Notes: generated by a model from the sequence alone, not told the origin. Counted from the stretch's first letter, positions 35,740 through 43,519 are shown. The stretch: 64,000 nt of DNA from Burkholderia sp. IMCC1007 (GCF_027257875.1 NZ_JAPVQY010000034.1:22021-86020), one strand, 5' to 3'. A program made the numbers and translations.

Positions 35740-36942
35740 TCAGCGCCGGGCCGCGCCGCGTGCGAGAAAGCGGCGCAGGCGCTCGACGCCCGCATCGAGC
35801 CGCGCGGGATCGCACGCGTAGCACCAGCGCACGAAGCCCTCTCCCTCCGGGCCGAACGCGCGCCCGGGTGCCAGTCCGAGTCCGGCCTCACGCACCAGCG
35901 CCTTGCAGAACGCGAGGCTGTCGTCGGCGCCCGGCAAGCGCAGGAACAGATACATCGCGCCGGGCGGCGGCGGTACATCGACGCCGGGCAACGTCTGCAG
36001 TGCCGCGACCAGATGATCGCGCGCGTCCCGCAGCGCCGCGACGAACGACTGCACGAACGGCTCGCCATCACGCAGCGCGACCTCGCCCGCGGCCTGCACG
36101 AAAACCGGCGCACACGACGTGTTGTACTCGACCAGCTTCGACAGATCGCCCATGACCGACGCCGGCGCGACGAGCCACCCGAGCCGCCAGCCCGTCATCG
36201 CCCACGCCTTCGAAAACGAATTCACGACGACCAGCCGCTCGTCACGCGACGCGATATCGAGGAACGACGGCGCACCGCCCGGCCCGAACGCAAGCCGCTC
36301 ATAGACTTCATCGGCGACGAGCCAGATTCCATGCCGGCGGCAATGCGCGAGCACGGCCTCCTGGTGGTCGCGCGACATGATCCAGCCGGTCGGATTATTC
36401 GGCGAATTGACGAGCAGCATCCGCGTGTCGGGCGTCAGCGCCGCGAGCAGGCGATCGACGTCGAGCTGCCAGCCCGCATCGCCATGGCCGAGCGGCACGC
36501 ACTCGACATGCGCACCGAGGATCTTCGGGATTTCGACGAGGTTCGGCCAGAGCGGCGTGACGGCGACGACGCGGTCGCCCGAGCCGACCAGCATCTGCGC
36601 GGCGAGCATCAACGCGCTGACGCCCGAACTCGTCACGGCGATCGTGTCGGCCGACGTCGCGCCGTGACGCGCGCTCACGTACGCTGCGAGCGCGTCGCGC
36701 AGCGGCGCCGTACCGAGATTGTGCGTGTAGAAGGTCGCGCCGTCGCGCAATGCCGCGGAAGCGGCGTCACGAATGAACGCCGGTGTCACGCGATCCGATT
36801 CGCCGAACCAGAACGGCAGCACGTCGGGCACGCCGAAGCCTGCGTTCGCGACATCCCTGATCAGCGACGCACGCAGCGCCTGTACTGCGCTGCGTGCGAC
36901 CGGCTCGCCCGTCGCCGGGCCGAAGTCCGCAGAATGCACCAT
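35740..36942 (-). CDS. PLP-dependent class I/II aminotransferase
   Basis: 400 residues. Typical fold type I signatures: YTHNLGTAPLRDALAAYVS, the NSPNNPTG substrate loop, VADEVYERLAF, and the PLP lysine in VVNSFSKAWAMTGWRLG (SFSK). C-terminal substrate-binding part GAMYLFLRLPG. Resembles aspartate/tyrosine-type or DapL-like aminotransferases; the substrate cannot be set from sequence. It is 64 bp downstream of a LysR gene on the same strand, which may regulate it. Start at 36942 chosen over 36993 because the extension is not conserved-looking; ribosome-binding site weak. Confidence 0.88.
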   Translation of the reverse strand: MVHSADFGPATGEPVARSAVQALRASLIRDVANAGFGVPDVLPFWFGESDRVTPAFIRDAASAALRDGATFYTHNLGTAPLRDALAAYVSARHGATSADTIAVTSSGVSALMLAAQMLVGSGDRVVAVTPLWPNLVEIPKILGAHVECVPLGHGDAGWQLDVDRLLAALTPDTRMLLVNSPNNPTGWIMSRDHQEAVLAHCRRHGIWLVADEVYERLAFGPGGAPSFLDIASRDERLVVVNSFSKAWAMTGWRLGWLVAPASVMGDLSKLVEYNTSCAPVFVQAAGEVALRDGEPFVQSFVAALRDARDHLVAALQTLPGVDVPPPPGAMYLFLRLPGADDSLAFCKALVREAGLGLAPGRAFGPEGEGFVRWCYACDPARLDAGVERLRRFLARGAARR

Positions 36943-37006
36943 CGAGCACCACCGCCGAGGAACACGATCCGCGTAGTGTACCGGCCCGCGCACCGGACCG
37001 GTGCCG

Positions 37007-37909
37007 TCAGTCGAGGTCTTCCGCCCGTGCCGGCATCTGGCGCGCGAGTTCCCAGATCGCCTGCGCCGCCGGCGACAGCGACCGATCGCGGCGGCGCACC
37101 AGCTCGACGGTGCGTTCGGTGCGCGGCGTCAATGGCCGCGCGACCAGCGTCGAACCGGCCGGCAGCGGGAGCGACAGCCACGGCTGCACGCTCACGCCGA
37201 CGCCGGCTTCGACGAGGCCGAACACCGTCGCCGAATGTCCGAGCTCCTGCATGACCGTCGCGTTCACGCGATGGGCGGCCAGCGCGGCGTCGATCAGCGG
37301 CCGGCTTCCGGACGCATGGTCGAGGAGCACGAGGCGCTCGCCGTCGAGCGCGGTCCACGGCACCTCGGCCCGCGCCGCGAGCGGATGATCGGCACGCGCG
37401 ACGAGGCAGAACGAGTCGGTCATCAACGGTTCGCATACCAGATCGGCGACGGCGAGCGGCCCGATGACGACGCCGAAGTCGACCTCGCTCGACTTCACCT
37501 TGCGCAGCACATCGCTCTGCACGTCGTCGCGCAGGCCGAGCGTAACGAACGGGAACTGGCGCTCGCACGATGCGACGACGCGCGGCATCAGCCGGCACGC
37601 GATCGTCGGGCTCGCCGCGACGATCACGCGCCCGCGCCGTTGCTCACCGATTTCGCGAATCTCGCGCAGCGTGTCGTCGAGATCGTCGATCAGACGCGAC
37701 ACGCTGGCGATCAGATTCGCGCCGACGTCGGTGAGCTGCACGTCGCGCGTCGTCCGGTCGATCAGCTTCAGCCCGAGCTCGGCTTCCAGTTCGCGCACGC
37801 AGCGGCTGACCGCGGACTGCGTCAGGCCGATCTCGTCGCCCGCGCGACTGAAGCTCTTCAACCGCGCAACCTCGATGAATACGCGAAGCTGGCGCAGCGT
37901 AACGTTCAT
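37007..37909 (-). CDS. LysR-family transcriptional regulator
   Basis: 300 residues. N-terminal helix-turn-helix LRQLRVFIEVARLKSFSRAGDEIGLTQSAVSRCVRELEAELG and an effector-binding LysR_substrate domain beginning GRVIVAASPTIACRLMP. ATG at 37909 has GAGG 7-8 nt upstream; a GTG codon directly before it also lies in frame. It may control the downstream aminotransferase; no divergent target gene is nearby since the upstream space is 426 bp. Confidence 0.9.
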   Translation of the reverse strand: MNVTLRQLRVFIEVARLKSFSRAGDEIGLTQSAVSRCVRELEAELGLKLIDRTTRDVQLTDVGANLIASVSRLIDDLDDTLREIREIGEQRRGRVIVAASPTIACRLMPRVVASCERQFPFVTLGLRDDVQSDVLRKVKSSEVDFGVVIGPLAVADLVCEPLMTDSFCLVARADHPLAARAEVPWTALDGERLVLLDHASGSRPLIDAALAAHRVNATVMQELGHSATVFGLVEAGVGVSVQPWLSLPLPAGSTLVARPLTPRTERTVELVRRRDRSLSPAAQAIWELARQMPARAEDLD

Positions 37910-38008
37910 CACCTGACCTCATCAATCGTGGACACCGATGCGCGATTTTAATGCGCAAAGCGGGGGTCGATGTGCAATTCCGGCACCGAGCGCACATGTT
38001 TCGCTGCG

Positions 38009-38051
38009 GTGCAATATCCGCGCAAACGCACGCGGTGCGGGCGGATTGCAC
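38009..38051. repeat. Interrupted inverted repeat upstream of sigma-54 promoter
   Basis: GTGCAAT (38009-38015) plus CCGC (38018-38021) face GCGG (38041-38044) plus ATTGCAC (38045-38051). It lies about 140-180 bp before the predicted start site, so it could be an activator site. Confidence 0.4.
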
Positions 38052-38165
38052 AAGATTGGTGATTGTCCCGATTTGCTACGCGGTTATTTTGGCGTCTTAT
38101 ACGCCCCTAGCTGACTTAGCCGTTAGCTCGCTGCCAAGCGGCTCTCGAGGGAATCGCCCCCGACG

Positions 38166-38181
38166 TGGCACGCTTCCTGCA
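38166..38181 (+). promoter_or_regulatory. Sigma-54 (-24/-12) promoter
   Basis: TGGCACGCTTCCTGCA agrees with TGGCACR-N4-TTGCW except T12 to C; GG and GC are 10 bp apart. Expected start near 38192. Confidence 0.7.
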
Positions 38182-38335
38182 TTACCTGGCGCACAGGGCG
38201 CAGGTTCGTCGGACGGGAGGCAGTAACGCCGCTGCCGGCCAACCGGACGCCCCCACCCGGCACTCGACGCTCGAGTGCTTGAAGAGTGCGCGGCGCAGGG
38301 CAGCGCACCGGAGTTAGCTTCGCTGAGGTGAGGAC

Positions 38336-38737
38336 ATGATGCTGTTCGACGATTTGAGAGATAACGAGTGGGCGCTGGTCGAGGGTCTGTTTTGCTCGGA
38401 ACCCGAACGGAGCGAACGACGCGGCCGTCCCCGCGTGGAGGCCCGCTCGGTTGTAAATGCAGTGCTGTGGGTCCTGTCGACGGGCGAAGGCTGGTCGAAG
38501 CTGCCGGGCCGCTATCCGTCCCCGCCGACCTGCCGCCGCCGCTTCGATGAATGGCAGGCAGATGGCACGCTCGCCGAAATCGTCAAGCGGCTCGGCACGA
38601 GCGGCCGCCAGATTTCGCTGCGCGGGCGCATCGGCGCGAGCGCGGCAAAGCCGCCCGCACCGCCGAGCCGCGACCGCTTGCGCGGCGCGTTCTGGACCAA
38701 CCCGGAATCCTGGCGCGCCCCTGTGAAGATGGCGTAA
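38336..38737 (+). CDS. Stand-alone transposase N-terminal (DUF4096-like) protein, second copy
   Basis: 133 residues. The N-terminal ~80 match IS5-type transposase DNA-binding regions: FDDLRDNEWALVEGLF, RRGRPRVEARSVVNAVLWVL, GEGWSKLPGRYPSPPTCRRRF. No DDE domain follows; the C-terminus is basic with SRDRLRGAFWTNPESWRAP. It resembles the protein at 10829-11236 in domain only, not closely in sequence. Good GTGAGGAC ribosome-binding site, its own terminator and an upstream sigma-54 promoter argue for a maintained, regulated gene rather than debris. Function unknown. Confidence 0.75.
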   Translation: MMLFDDLRDNEWALVEGLFCSEPERSERRGRPRVEARSVVNAVLWVLSTGEGWSKLPGRYPSPPTCRRRFDEWQADGTLAEIVKRLGTSGRQISLRGRIGASAAKPPAPPSRDRLRGAFWTNPESWRAPVKMA

Positions 38738-38749
38738 TAGATGCTCGAT

Positions 38750-38776
38750 CGGGCGGCCTCGGCCGCCCGGTTTCGT
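38750..38776 (+). terminator. Intrinsic terminator
   Basis: Nine-bp stem CGGGCGGCC / GGCCGCCCG, 2-nt loop as drawn (4 if the innermost pair opens), followed by GTTTCGTTT; 12 bp after the stop of the gene at 38336. Confidence 0.75.
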
Positions 38777-38934
38777 TTCGGCGCCCCTCGTTTGCATGGC
38801 GGGGTGTTGCCGTGGATCACCGTTGTCGTGCAGCGATACATCTATTTACCAATATTTACAGCAACCCTCCACGCCCACGCTTACCTTAGCGAAATATCAA
38901 CAGGCCGCACCGACGGCTTGAAGGGAGCCCCGGC

Positions 38935-39186
38935 ATGAAATCAATGTCACTGCTCGTCGCATGCGGCATTGTCATTTCGCTGGCGCTGACCGCCCCCGCT
39001 CACGCAGACGATCGCGCGAAGCCGCCTCACCGCCAGCAGGATCACCGAAACGCCCAGCGCCAGCAGCAGCCGGTTGCGCCGCCGAACCAGCAGACAGTGC
39101 CGCGCGGCGACCTGCGCGGCGACATCGCGAGCAATGCGCGCGCGCGGATTGGCTCGCAGACGTCCGACATGCCGCGTCATCCGTAA
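38935..39186 (+). CDS. Small secreted Gln/Arg/Pro-rich protein
   Basis: 83 residues; AGGGAG ribosome-binding site. Signal peptide MKSMSLLVACGIVISLALTA ending AHA (cleavage before DDRAK). The mature ~58 residues are basic, polar and apparently disordered (HRQQDHRNAQRQQQ; TVPRGDLRGDIASNARARIG). No family recognised. Ends before a strong terminator at 39306, so it is likely expressed alone. Confidence 0.65.
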   Translation: MKSMSLLVACGIVISLALTAPAHADDRAKPPHRQQDHRNAQRQQQPVAPPNQQTVPRGDLRGDIASNARARIGSQTSDMPRHP

Positions 39187-39305
39187 CGCAGGGACTCCTG
39201 CACGATTTCGTCGAAGAAAATTCCCGGATCCGGGAACTGCACGGCGTACGATCAGTCACATCGTTGCCATGAGCACAGCGTGGCAACAGCAAAAGTATCC
39301 GGTAC

Positions 39306-39336
39306 GCCCGTATCCTCGCGATACGGGCTTTTTTTT
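39306..39336 (+). terminator. Strong intrinsic terminator
   Basis: Eight-bp stem GCCCGTAT / ATACGGGC with loop CCTCGCG and eight T. It follows the small secreted protein gene by 120 bp and lies 40 bp beyond the end of the opposite-strand gene at 39377. Confidence 0.9.
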
Positions 39337-39376
39337 GGCGCCGATGACGGCGCGCATGAGGAAGAAAGATTCGCTG

Positions 39377-39694
39377 CTACAGGCGGCTTTCGAGGATTGC
39401 CACGGCGCCGGCGTCGCTGAGCACATAGTCGTCCGCACGACGATCGGTCCATGACAGCAACTTCTCGTCACGCTCGAGGCGCGCACACTCTGCTCGACCA
39501 CTGTCGGTGAGCACCGCGATGTCGACCGGGGCATGAAAACCCGGTGCGGGCGCAACGGTCTTCTGCCTGACCGTGTCCATCAGCCCAAGTGACCGCAAAT
39601 ACTCGAACACGCCCGGGCGGCGCGCCCACGGTACCTGGCGGTACTGCACTCGTCTCAATGCGTCGAGCACCGCTTCGTTGGAATACGTGGCCAT
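39377..39694 (-). CDS. Hypothetical small protein, winged-helix-like
   Basis: 105 residues, not recognised. Starts MATYSNEAVLDALRRVQYRQ; AAGAAAG lies about 10 nt upstream of the ATG. Predicted alpha-rich with a basic N-terminal half (RRPGVFEYLRSLGLMDTV) then AVLTDSGRAECARLERDEKLLSW and YVLSDAGAVAILESRL. The two 'LTDSGRA/LSDAGAV' segments resemble wing motifs of winged-helix proteins, so a DNA-binding role is possible but speculative. No clear operon partner. Confidence 0.55.
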   Translation of the reverse strand: MATYSNEAVLDALRRVQYRQVPWARRPGVFEYLRSLGLMDTVRQKTVAPAPGFHAPVDIAVLTDSGRAECARLERDEKLLSWTDRRADDYVLSDAGAVAILESRL

Positions 39695-39893
39695 CTCGAT
39701 TCTTTCTTAAAGTGCAGCGACAATGCGAAGCGGTGCGCCGGGCAGGGTCTCCGCCCGCCGATACCGCCACCGATTCTGGAAGCCGACGTTCGGCGTCGCG
39801 TCAGGGCCGGATCGTCAGCCGTCCATAAAAAGACACCATACCCCAATCAAATTGATTCTGTTCGACTCATTTGTACTTCTCTTCATCAGTTTC

Positions 39894-40568
39894 ATGCTCT
39901 GCCGCAAGCGGCGTCGACTCATTGCAATCGCCGCTGCGGCGCTGTTCTGGCTGCTCGCGACAGGCTGGCTCGCGGCACCGCTGATCGCGTGGAGCGAAGC
40001 CGGTGTCGCACCGGTCGAGCACCCCGACATGCGCGGCAATACGGCGCTGATCCTGATCGGCGCCGGCACGCGACGCGCCGATTCCGGACTGCGACCGCCG
40101 CCCGACGGCGACGCACGCATTCGCAAGACCGCGGCGCTCTACCGCACGTGCCGGCAACAGGCCAACCGCTGCACCGTCGTGATGTCGGGCGGCGATCCGC
40201 AACATCATGGCGACACGGAAGCGGCCGTGTACGGACGCCAACTCATCGCGCAGGGCGTCGACTCCCGCGATCTCGTTCTTGAGCCGAACAGCCGTACGAC
40301 CTACGAAAATGCGAAATACACTGCATCTATACTACGCTCACAACATGACGACTCGCTCATTCTCGTTACGTCGTCGTATCAGATGCGTCGCGCACTGCTC
40401 GATTTCCGCCACTTCGGCCTCGATCCGCAACCCGTGTACTCGAATCGCCGGCGTGCGCAGACGGGCTGGCTGCCCCGCCGGCACAACCTCGTCGACGCCG
40501 AACAGGCACTGCACGAACTGATCGGCATCGCGCAATTTCACGTGTACCGGATGCTCGGATGGTTTTGA
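39894..40568 (+). CDS. YdcF/SanA-family (DUF218) membrane protein
   Basis: 224 residues from the ATG at 39894. Transmembrane helix AAAALFWLLATGWLAAPLIAW, then the DUF218 domain: LILIGAGTRRADSG, CTVVMSGGDPQHHGDTEAAVYGRQL, LVLEPNSRTTYENAKYT, LILVTSSYQMRRAL. ElyC/SanA relatives act in envelope biogenesis. Neither this ATG nor an in-frame TTG at 39852 has a clear ribosome-binding site; the TTG would add a first membrane helix (LILFDSFVLLFISF), which related two-helix proteins have, so the true start may be there. Confidence 0.82.
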   Translation: MLCRKRRRLIAIAAAALFWLLATGWLAAPLIAWSEAGVAPVEHPDMRGNTALILIGAGTRRADSGLRPPPDGDARIRKTAALYRTCRQQANRCTVVMSGGDPQHHGDTEAAVYGRQLIAQGVDSRDLVLEPNSRTTYENAKYTASILRSQHDDSLILVTSSYQMRRALLDFRHFGLDPQPVYSNRRRAQTGWLPRRHNLVDAEQALHELIGIAQFHVYRMLGWF

Positions 40569-40781
40569 CACGCACCCGGCATGCGACGGCAGCCCTGCCC
40601 GCGATGGCATCCGCGTGACGGGAGCGCGGAGTGTTGCGCGACTTCAACGGGGGCCTTGCGCGGCGCGGCGATCCGGTGCACATTGATCCGTCACTTTTGC
40701 TACACTCGACACGCACTCGATTGCAGTCGCCAGACAAAACGGCAACACTCGGGTTCATCACCACTTAGCGGAGGTAAAGCA

Positions 40782-41060
40782 ATGAAGAAGACGTCCCTGG
40801 CTATCCTGGTTGCGATGTCGGCGCTGACTGGCGCAGCGTATGCGCAAGAGAGCACGGAAATCCGGACCATCACCGACCCGGCCAAGATCTCCGAGATCGA
40901 GCAGCGCGCACAAGCGCTGCAACAGCAGCAAGCAGCCGAGGCTCAACAGCCGGCGGCGCATGAAGAAGAACACCACAATCGTCACGCCAAGAAGGCTGCT
41001 CACCACAAGGCAGCGAAGAAGGCCGGCAAGGCCGCGCCGGCAGACGCCGCAAGCCAGTAA
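40782..41060 (+). CDS. Small His/Lys/Ala-rich periplasmic protein
   Basis: 92 residues with a GGAGG ribosome-binding site. Signal peptide MKKTSLAILVAMSALTGAAYA cut before QES. Mature part: a Gln/Glu-rich helix (ISEIEQRAQALQQQQAAEAQ) and a His/Lys tail (EEEHHNRHAKKAAHHKAAKKAG). The tail could bind metal or nucleic acid; no family recognised. Followed by a strong terminator. Confidence 0.72.
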   Translation: MKKTSLAILVAMSALTGAAYAQESTEIRTITDPAKISEIEQRAQALQQQQAAEAQQPAAHEEEHHNRHAKKAAHHKAAKKAGKAAPADAASQ

Positions 41061-41787
41061 GTTCGGCGGCACCGCACAAGCGAAAAGCCGAATCCGGGTA
41101 ACCGGATTCGGCTTTTTTGGTTGCGGCGCCTGCGCGCTGTGCTAAAGTCGCGCACCGAAATTTTCCACCCGTGCGCACCCCGGTGCGGAGGACAGCATGA
41201 GCAACATTCAACTCGACATCGAGTGGACCGAAGCCGCCACTCGCCAGATCAAGCAACTGATGCCCCGCGGCTCGGCCGACGCGTTTCTCGCGCTGCCGCC
41301 GATCGAGTGTCTGCCGATGGAAGGCGACGTGCTTTTCCTCGGCCCGCAAGGCAAGCAGCAGCCGTTCATCGTGGCCGAACGCCAGTATCATCACGACGGC
41401 GACGCCGACTGGACGATCATCCTGATCCTGGACGTACCCAGCGCGTCGCACTGACGCGCCGCGGCGGCCGGCAATGCGCCCGGCCGCGCCGCCCTCTTGC
41501 ACGAGCTTCGACAGCACGCGGACCTCGGAACGATCGATCCAGTCCGCGGCCGCCTCCCGATGGGCCAGAATATGCGCGGAACGCGCGTGCGCAGCCAACG
41601 CGTCCCCTCCGTCCCAGCGCTCGATGAATACGAAGCGTGCCAGCTCCCTCAGGTCCCGGTGCAAGTCATACGGCAACGCGCCCGACTCTTTGCGGGTGGG
41701 CTCGACGATCTGCTCGAGCACGGCGTGCAACGGCTCTTTCGCGCGCGGCTTTGCCACGATCAGCGCGACGACTGCGATTTCCGCCAT
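40870..41787 (-). CDS. Antibiotic-biosynthesis-monooxygenase (ABM) domain protein with long antisense C-terminal frame
   Basis: Begins MAEIAVVALIVAKPRAKEPL with an AAGGGG ribosome-binding site. The first ~97 residues (down to about 41497) are a typical ABM dimeric alpha-beta barrel: IVEPTRKESGALPYDLHRD, RFVFIERWDGGDALAAHARS, ADWIDRSEVRVLSKLV. Members include quinol monooxygenases. No stop follows the domain; the frame stays open for ~208 more codons, antisense to the genes at 41197 and 40782 and to a terminator. That extension looks like GC-rich antisense coding and may not be a folded domain. Treat only the first third as supported. Confidence 0.6.
   Translation of the reverse strand: MAEIAVVALIVAKPRAKEPLHAVLEQIVEPTRKESGALPYDLHRDLRELARFVFIERWDGGDALAAHARSAHILAHREAAADWIDRSEVRVLSKLVQEGGAAGRIAGRRGASVRRAGYVQDQDDRPVGVAVVMILAFGHDERLLLALRAEEKHVAFHRQTLDRRQREKRVGRAAGHQLLDLASGGFGPLDVELNVAHAVLRTGVRTGGKFRCATLAQRAGAATKKAESGYPDSAFRLCGAAELTGLRRLPARPCRPSSLPCGEQPSWRDDCGVLLHAPPAVEPRLLAAVAALVRAARSRRSWPGR
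41085..41118 (+). terminator. Intrinsic terminator
   Basis: 13-bp perfect stem AAGCCGAATCCGG / CCGGATTCGGCTT and T6, 24 bp after the stop of the small periplasmic protein gene. Confidence 0.92.
41197..41454 (+). CDS. Hypothetical small soluble protein
   Basis: 85 residues with GGAGGACAGC before the ATG. No signal peptide. Begins MSNIQLDIEWTEAATRQIKQ and contains LPPIECLPMEGDVLFLGPQG, FIVAERQYHHDGDADW and ends TIILILDVPSASH. Looks like a compact alpha/beta protein; not recognised. It lies entirely opposite the C-terminal extension of the monooxygenase frame on the minus strand. The good ribosome-binding site and a terminator upstream make it the more credible gene of the overlapping pair in this interval. 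Confidence 0.68.
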   Translation: MSNIQLDIEWTEAATRQIKQLMPRGSADAFLALPPIECLPMEGDVLFLGPQGKQQPFIVAERQYHHDGDADWTIILILDVPSASH

Positions 41788-41868
41788 TCGCGGCCCCTTC
41801 GTTCAGAAAAGTCAGAAAACCCGTGAATCCGCATCGGCGTGGTCGACACATCCTCGATGGTGGTCCCG

Positions 41869-42076
41869 CAAAAAAATTGCCCGCGCTTCAGACGAAGCGC
41901 GGGCGAAACCGTCGCCCTACGAGGATAGGCGACGGGGCCATCGGGACCCACGCACGGCATGGATCGTCATCGGTTGCGGGCGTTCGCTGCGCCGGCGTTT
42001 GAAGGCGCCGCCACCGGCGGTCGCGCACTCGCGACACGCCCGGAATCTGGCGCCGTCCTCCCCGTTCCAACAATTC
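41869..42076 (-). ncRNA. Candidate sigma-54-dependent small RNA
   Basis: Predicted transcript of ~205 nt on the minus strand from the sigma-54 start near 42076. It has a hairpin with CCGTCGCC / GGCGACGG (41909-41935) followed directly by an 11-bp perfect terminator stem GCCCGCGCTTC / GAAGCGCGGGC (41879-41904) and AATTTTTTT. bamC upstream has its own terminator, so this one needs another transcript. Boundaries are predictions; a short encoded peptide cannot be excluded. Confidence 0.5.
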
Positions 42077-42086
42077 CAGCTTATAA

Positions 42087-42102
42087 AGCAGGTTGCGTGC
42101 CA
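42087..42102 (-). promoter_or_regulatory. Sigma-54 (-24/-12) promoter, minus strand
   Basis: TGGCACGCAACCTGCT on the minus strand, one mismatch (T12 to C) from TGGCACR-N4-TTGCW, GG-GC spacing 10 bp; nearly the same as the element at 38166. Confidence 0.65.
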
Positions 42103-42194
42103 ACTTGCAATGCGCCGCCACTCCGTTGATTCATAAGGATATTTTCCAGAGTCATGACAATGCAACACCGGTTCTGGCGCCGTAACGCGCGGAT

Positions 42195-42204
42195 GTTACG
42201 TAAC
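42195..42204. promoter_or_regulatory. GTTACGTAAC palindrome
   Basis: Perfect 10-bp palindrome with a nearby CGTAAC (42181-42186), about 120-130 bp upstream of the predicted small-RNA start. The same hexamers cluster at 5099-5142 before another sigma-54 promoter. Confidence 0.45.
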
Positions 42205-42261
42205 GTCACGCGGAGGGGACCGAACGTCGCGCGCACATCAATAGCGACGCACGCGGGCATG

Positions 42262-42288
42262 AAAAAACCCGCCGGGTGGCGGGTTTTT
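42262..42288. terminator. Terminator after bamC
   Basis: Stem AAAACCCGCC / GGCGGGTTTT with A and T runs on both sides; 23 bp after the bamC stop on the minus strand. Confidence 0.88.
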
Positions 42289-42310
42289 CGGGATGGCAAA
42301 CCGACTGCGA

Positions 42311-43519
42311 TCAGCGCAGCTGATTCACGAGCAGTGCCATGATTTGCCGGGCCGGCGACGACGTATCAATCGCGCCCGCCTCGTCGACGATCGCAACTCG
42401 CGTCTGATCCGGCGTCAGCGCCTTCACGTTCACGCGATATTGCTTCGCCTGCTTTTCCTTCTTGCCGTGGAACAGCTGGCTCCAGAAACCCTGTTCGGCC
42501 GAGCTCAGATCCTTCGGGTCGACATAGCGCACGAAATACAGGCCCTTCGTGCGATCGCGATCGTCGACCGTGAAGTTCGCGCGGTCGAGTGCGAGGCCGA
42601 CGTGCAGCCACGACCGGTCGTACGGCTCGCCGAGCGTGACTTCGGACGGCACCGCGCCGGACGAGTCGACATCGTTTGCTTGCGAGGACGCACGCGTGAC
42701 GTTCTGTGCGGCGATCGCGGCGGCGGCCTTCGATGCGTCGGTGTCGGCCTTCTTGTCCTTCGACACCGCGTTGTCGTTGATGTTGGCGATCGGCGGCTCG
42801 CCGTTCTTCGCACGCTGCTCGTTCTGCGCGAGCACCGCCATCAACCGCTTCAGGTATTCCGTCTCGAGCGCCGGATCGTTCGGCTTCACTTCCCACTTGC
42901 TCGAATCGTTGTTCGAGCCGGTGAGCGCCTCGCGCATACCCTTCTGGCTGATGAACACGTAGGTACCGCCGTTGGGCGCCGAATCGAGACGCGTGCGGTA
43001 CTTGTTGCGCTCGGCCGTCACGTACGAGTTGCCCATCGCTTTCGAAATCACGCCACGGATCAGGCCGTCGTTGATTTGCGGATGGGTTTCGTTCCAGTCG
43101 GTTTCCATCACGCCCTTGTCGCGCTGGTCGACGACCAGCAGGAAACCCTGCTCCTGCCAGAAACGGCGAACCTGCGGCCAGATGTCGGCGGGCTTCTTGC
43201 CGTCGATCACGAGCCAGCTCTCGGTGCCCTCACGCTGGATGCGCATGCCCGAAACGGCGGGAACGACGGTGTCCGTCGCAGGCGCCGCCTGTTGAACCTG
43301 CTGGAGCGCGGACAGGGAAGTCGCGCCACCCTGCGGTGGCAGCGAGCGCTGATCGGCCGTCTCGTCGAGCATGTTGGGCGGCACTGCGAGCGACGCTTCC
43401 TTCGATTTCGAATCGCTCTTGTAGTCCACCTTCGTGGGCGACGACGTACCGCAACCGGCAACGAGCGCGCCGGTGGCGAGCACTGCAGCGAACCGCATGG
43501 TAAGACGAAGATCAGTCAT
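42311..43519 (-). CDS. bamC: Outer membrane assembly lipoprotein BamC
   Basis: 402 residues. Start at 43519 gives a lipoprotein signal with lipobox VAGC (Cys23). The following unstructured segment KVDYKSDSKSKEASLAVPPN is the BamD-binding stretch conserved in BamC, and two helix-grip domains follow (SWLVIDGKKPADIWPQVRRFWQEQ; WLHVGLALDRANFTVDDRDRTKGLYFVRY). Accessory subunit of the BAM complex that inserts outer-membrane beta-barrels. Often next to dapA in other genomes; here upstream lies a tRNA-Pro instead. GAGG lies 13 nt before the ATG. Confidence 0.92.
   Translation of the reverse strand: MTDLRLTMRFAAVLATGALVAGCGTSSPTKVDYKSDSKSKEASLAVPPNMLDETADQRSLPPQGGATSLSALQQVQQAAPATDTVVPAVSGMRIQREGTESWLVIDGKKPADIWPQVRRFWQEQGFLLVVDQRDKGVMETDWNETHPQINDGLIRGVISKAMGNSYVTAERNKYRTRLDSAPNGGTYVFISQKGMREALTGSNNDSSKWEVKPNDPALETEYLKRLMAVLAQNEQRAKNGEPPIANINDNAVSKDKKADTDASKAAAAIAAQNVTRASSQANDVDSSGAVPSEVTLGEPYDRSWLHVGLALDRANFTVDDRDRTKGLYFVRYVDPKDLSSAEQGFWSQLFHGKKEKQAKQYRVNVKALTPDQTRVAIVDEAGAIDTSSPARQIMALLVNQLR

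Larger units (their letters stand above)
37910..38335. other. Intergenic region before the second transposase-like gene
   Basis: 426 bp. Contains an interrupted inverted repeat (38009-38051) and a near-perfect sigma-54 promoter (38166-38181), leaving a leader of about 145 nt before the gene at 38336. No ORF or RNA family was recognised in it. Confidence 0.6.
41788..42310. other. Intergenic region holding a candidate small RNA
   Basis: 523 bp between the ABM gene and bamC. It contains a minus-strand sigma-54-like promoter (42087), a possible sigma-70 promoter (TTGCAT 42160-42165, 18 bp, TATCCT 42136-42141), a structured region ending in a terminator (41870-41904), and a GTTACGTAAC palindrome (42195). 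A GTG-started frame of 77 codons (41888-42121, minus) exists but resembles no family. Confidence 0.6.

Noticed and set aside
38100..38335. Riboswitch (cobalamin- or glycine-like) in the leader before 38336
   Set aside because: GC-rich pairing potential exists but no conserved riboswitch core was recognised.
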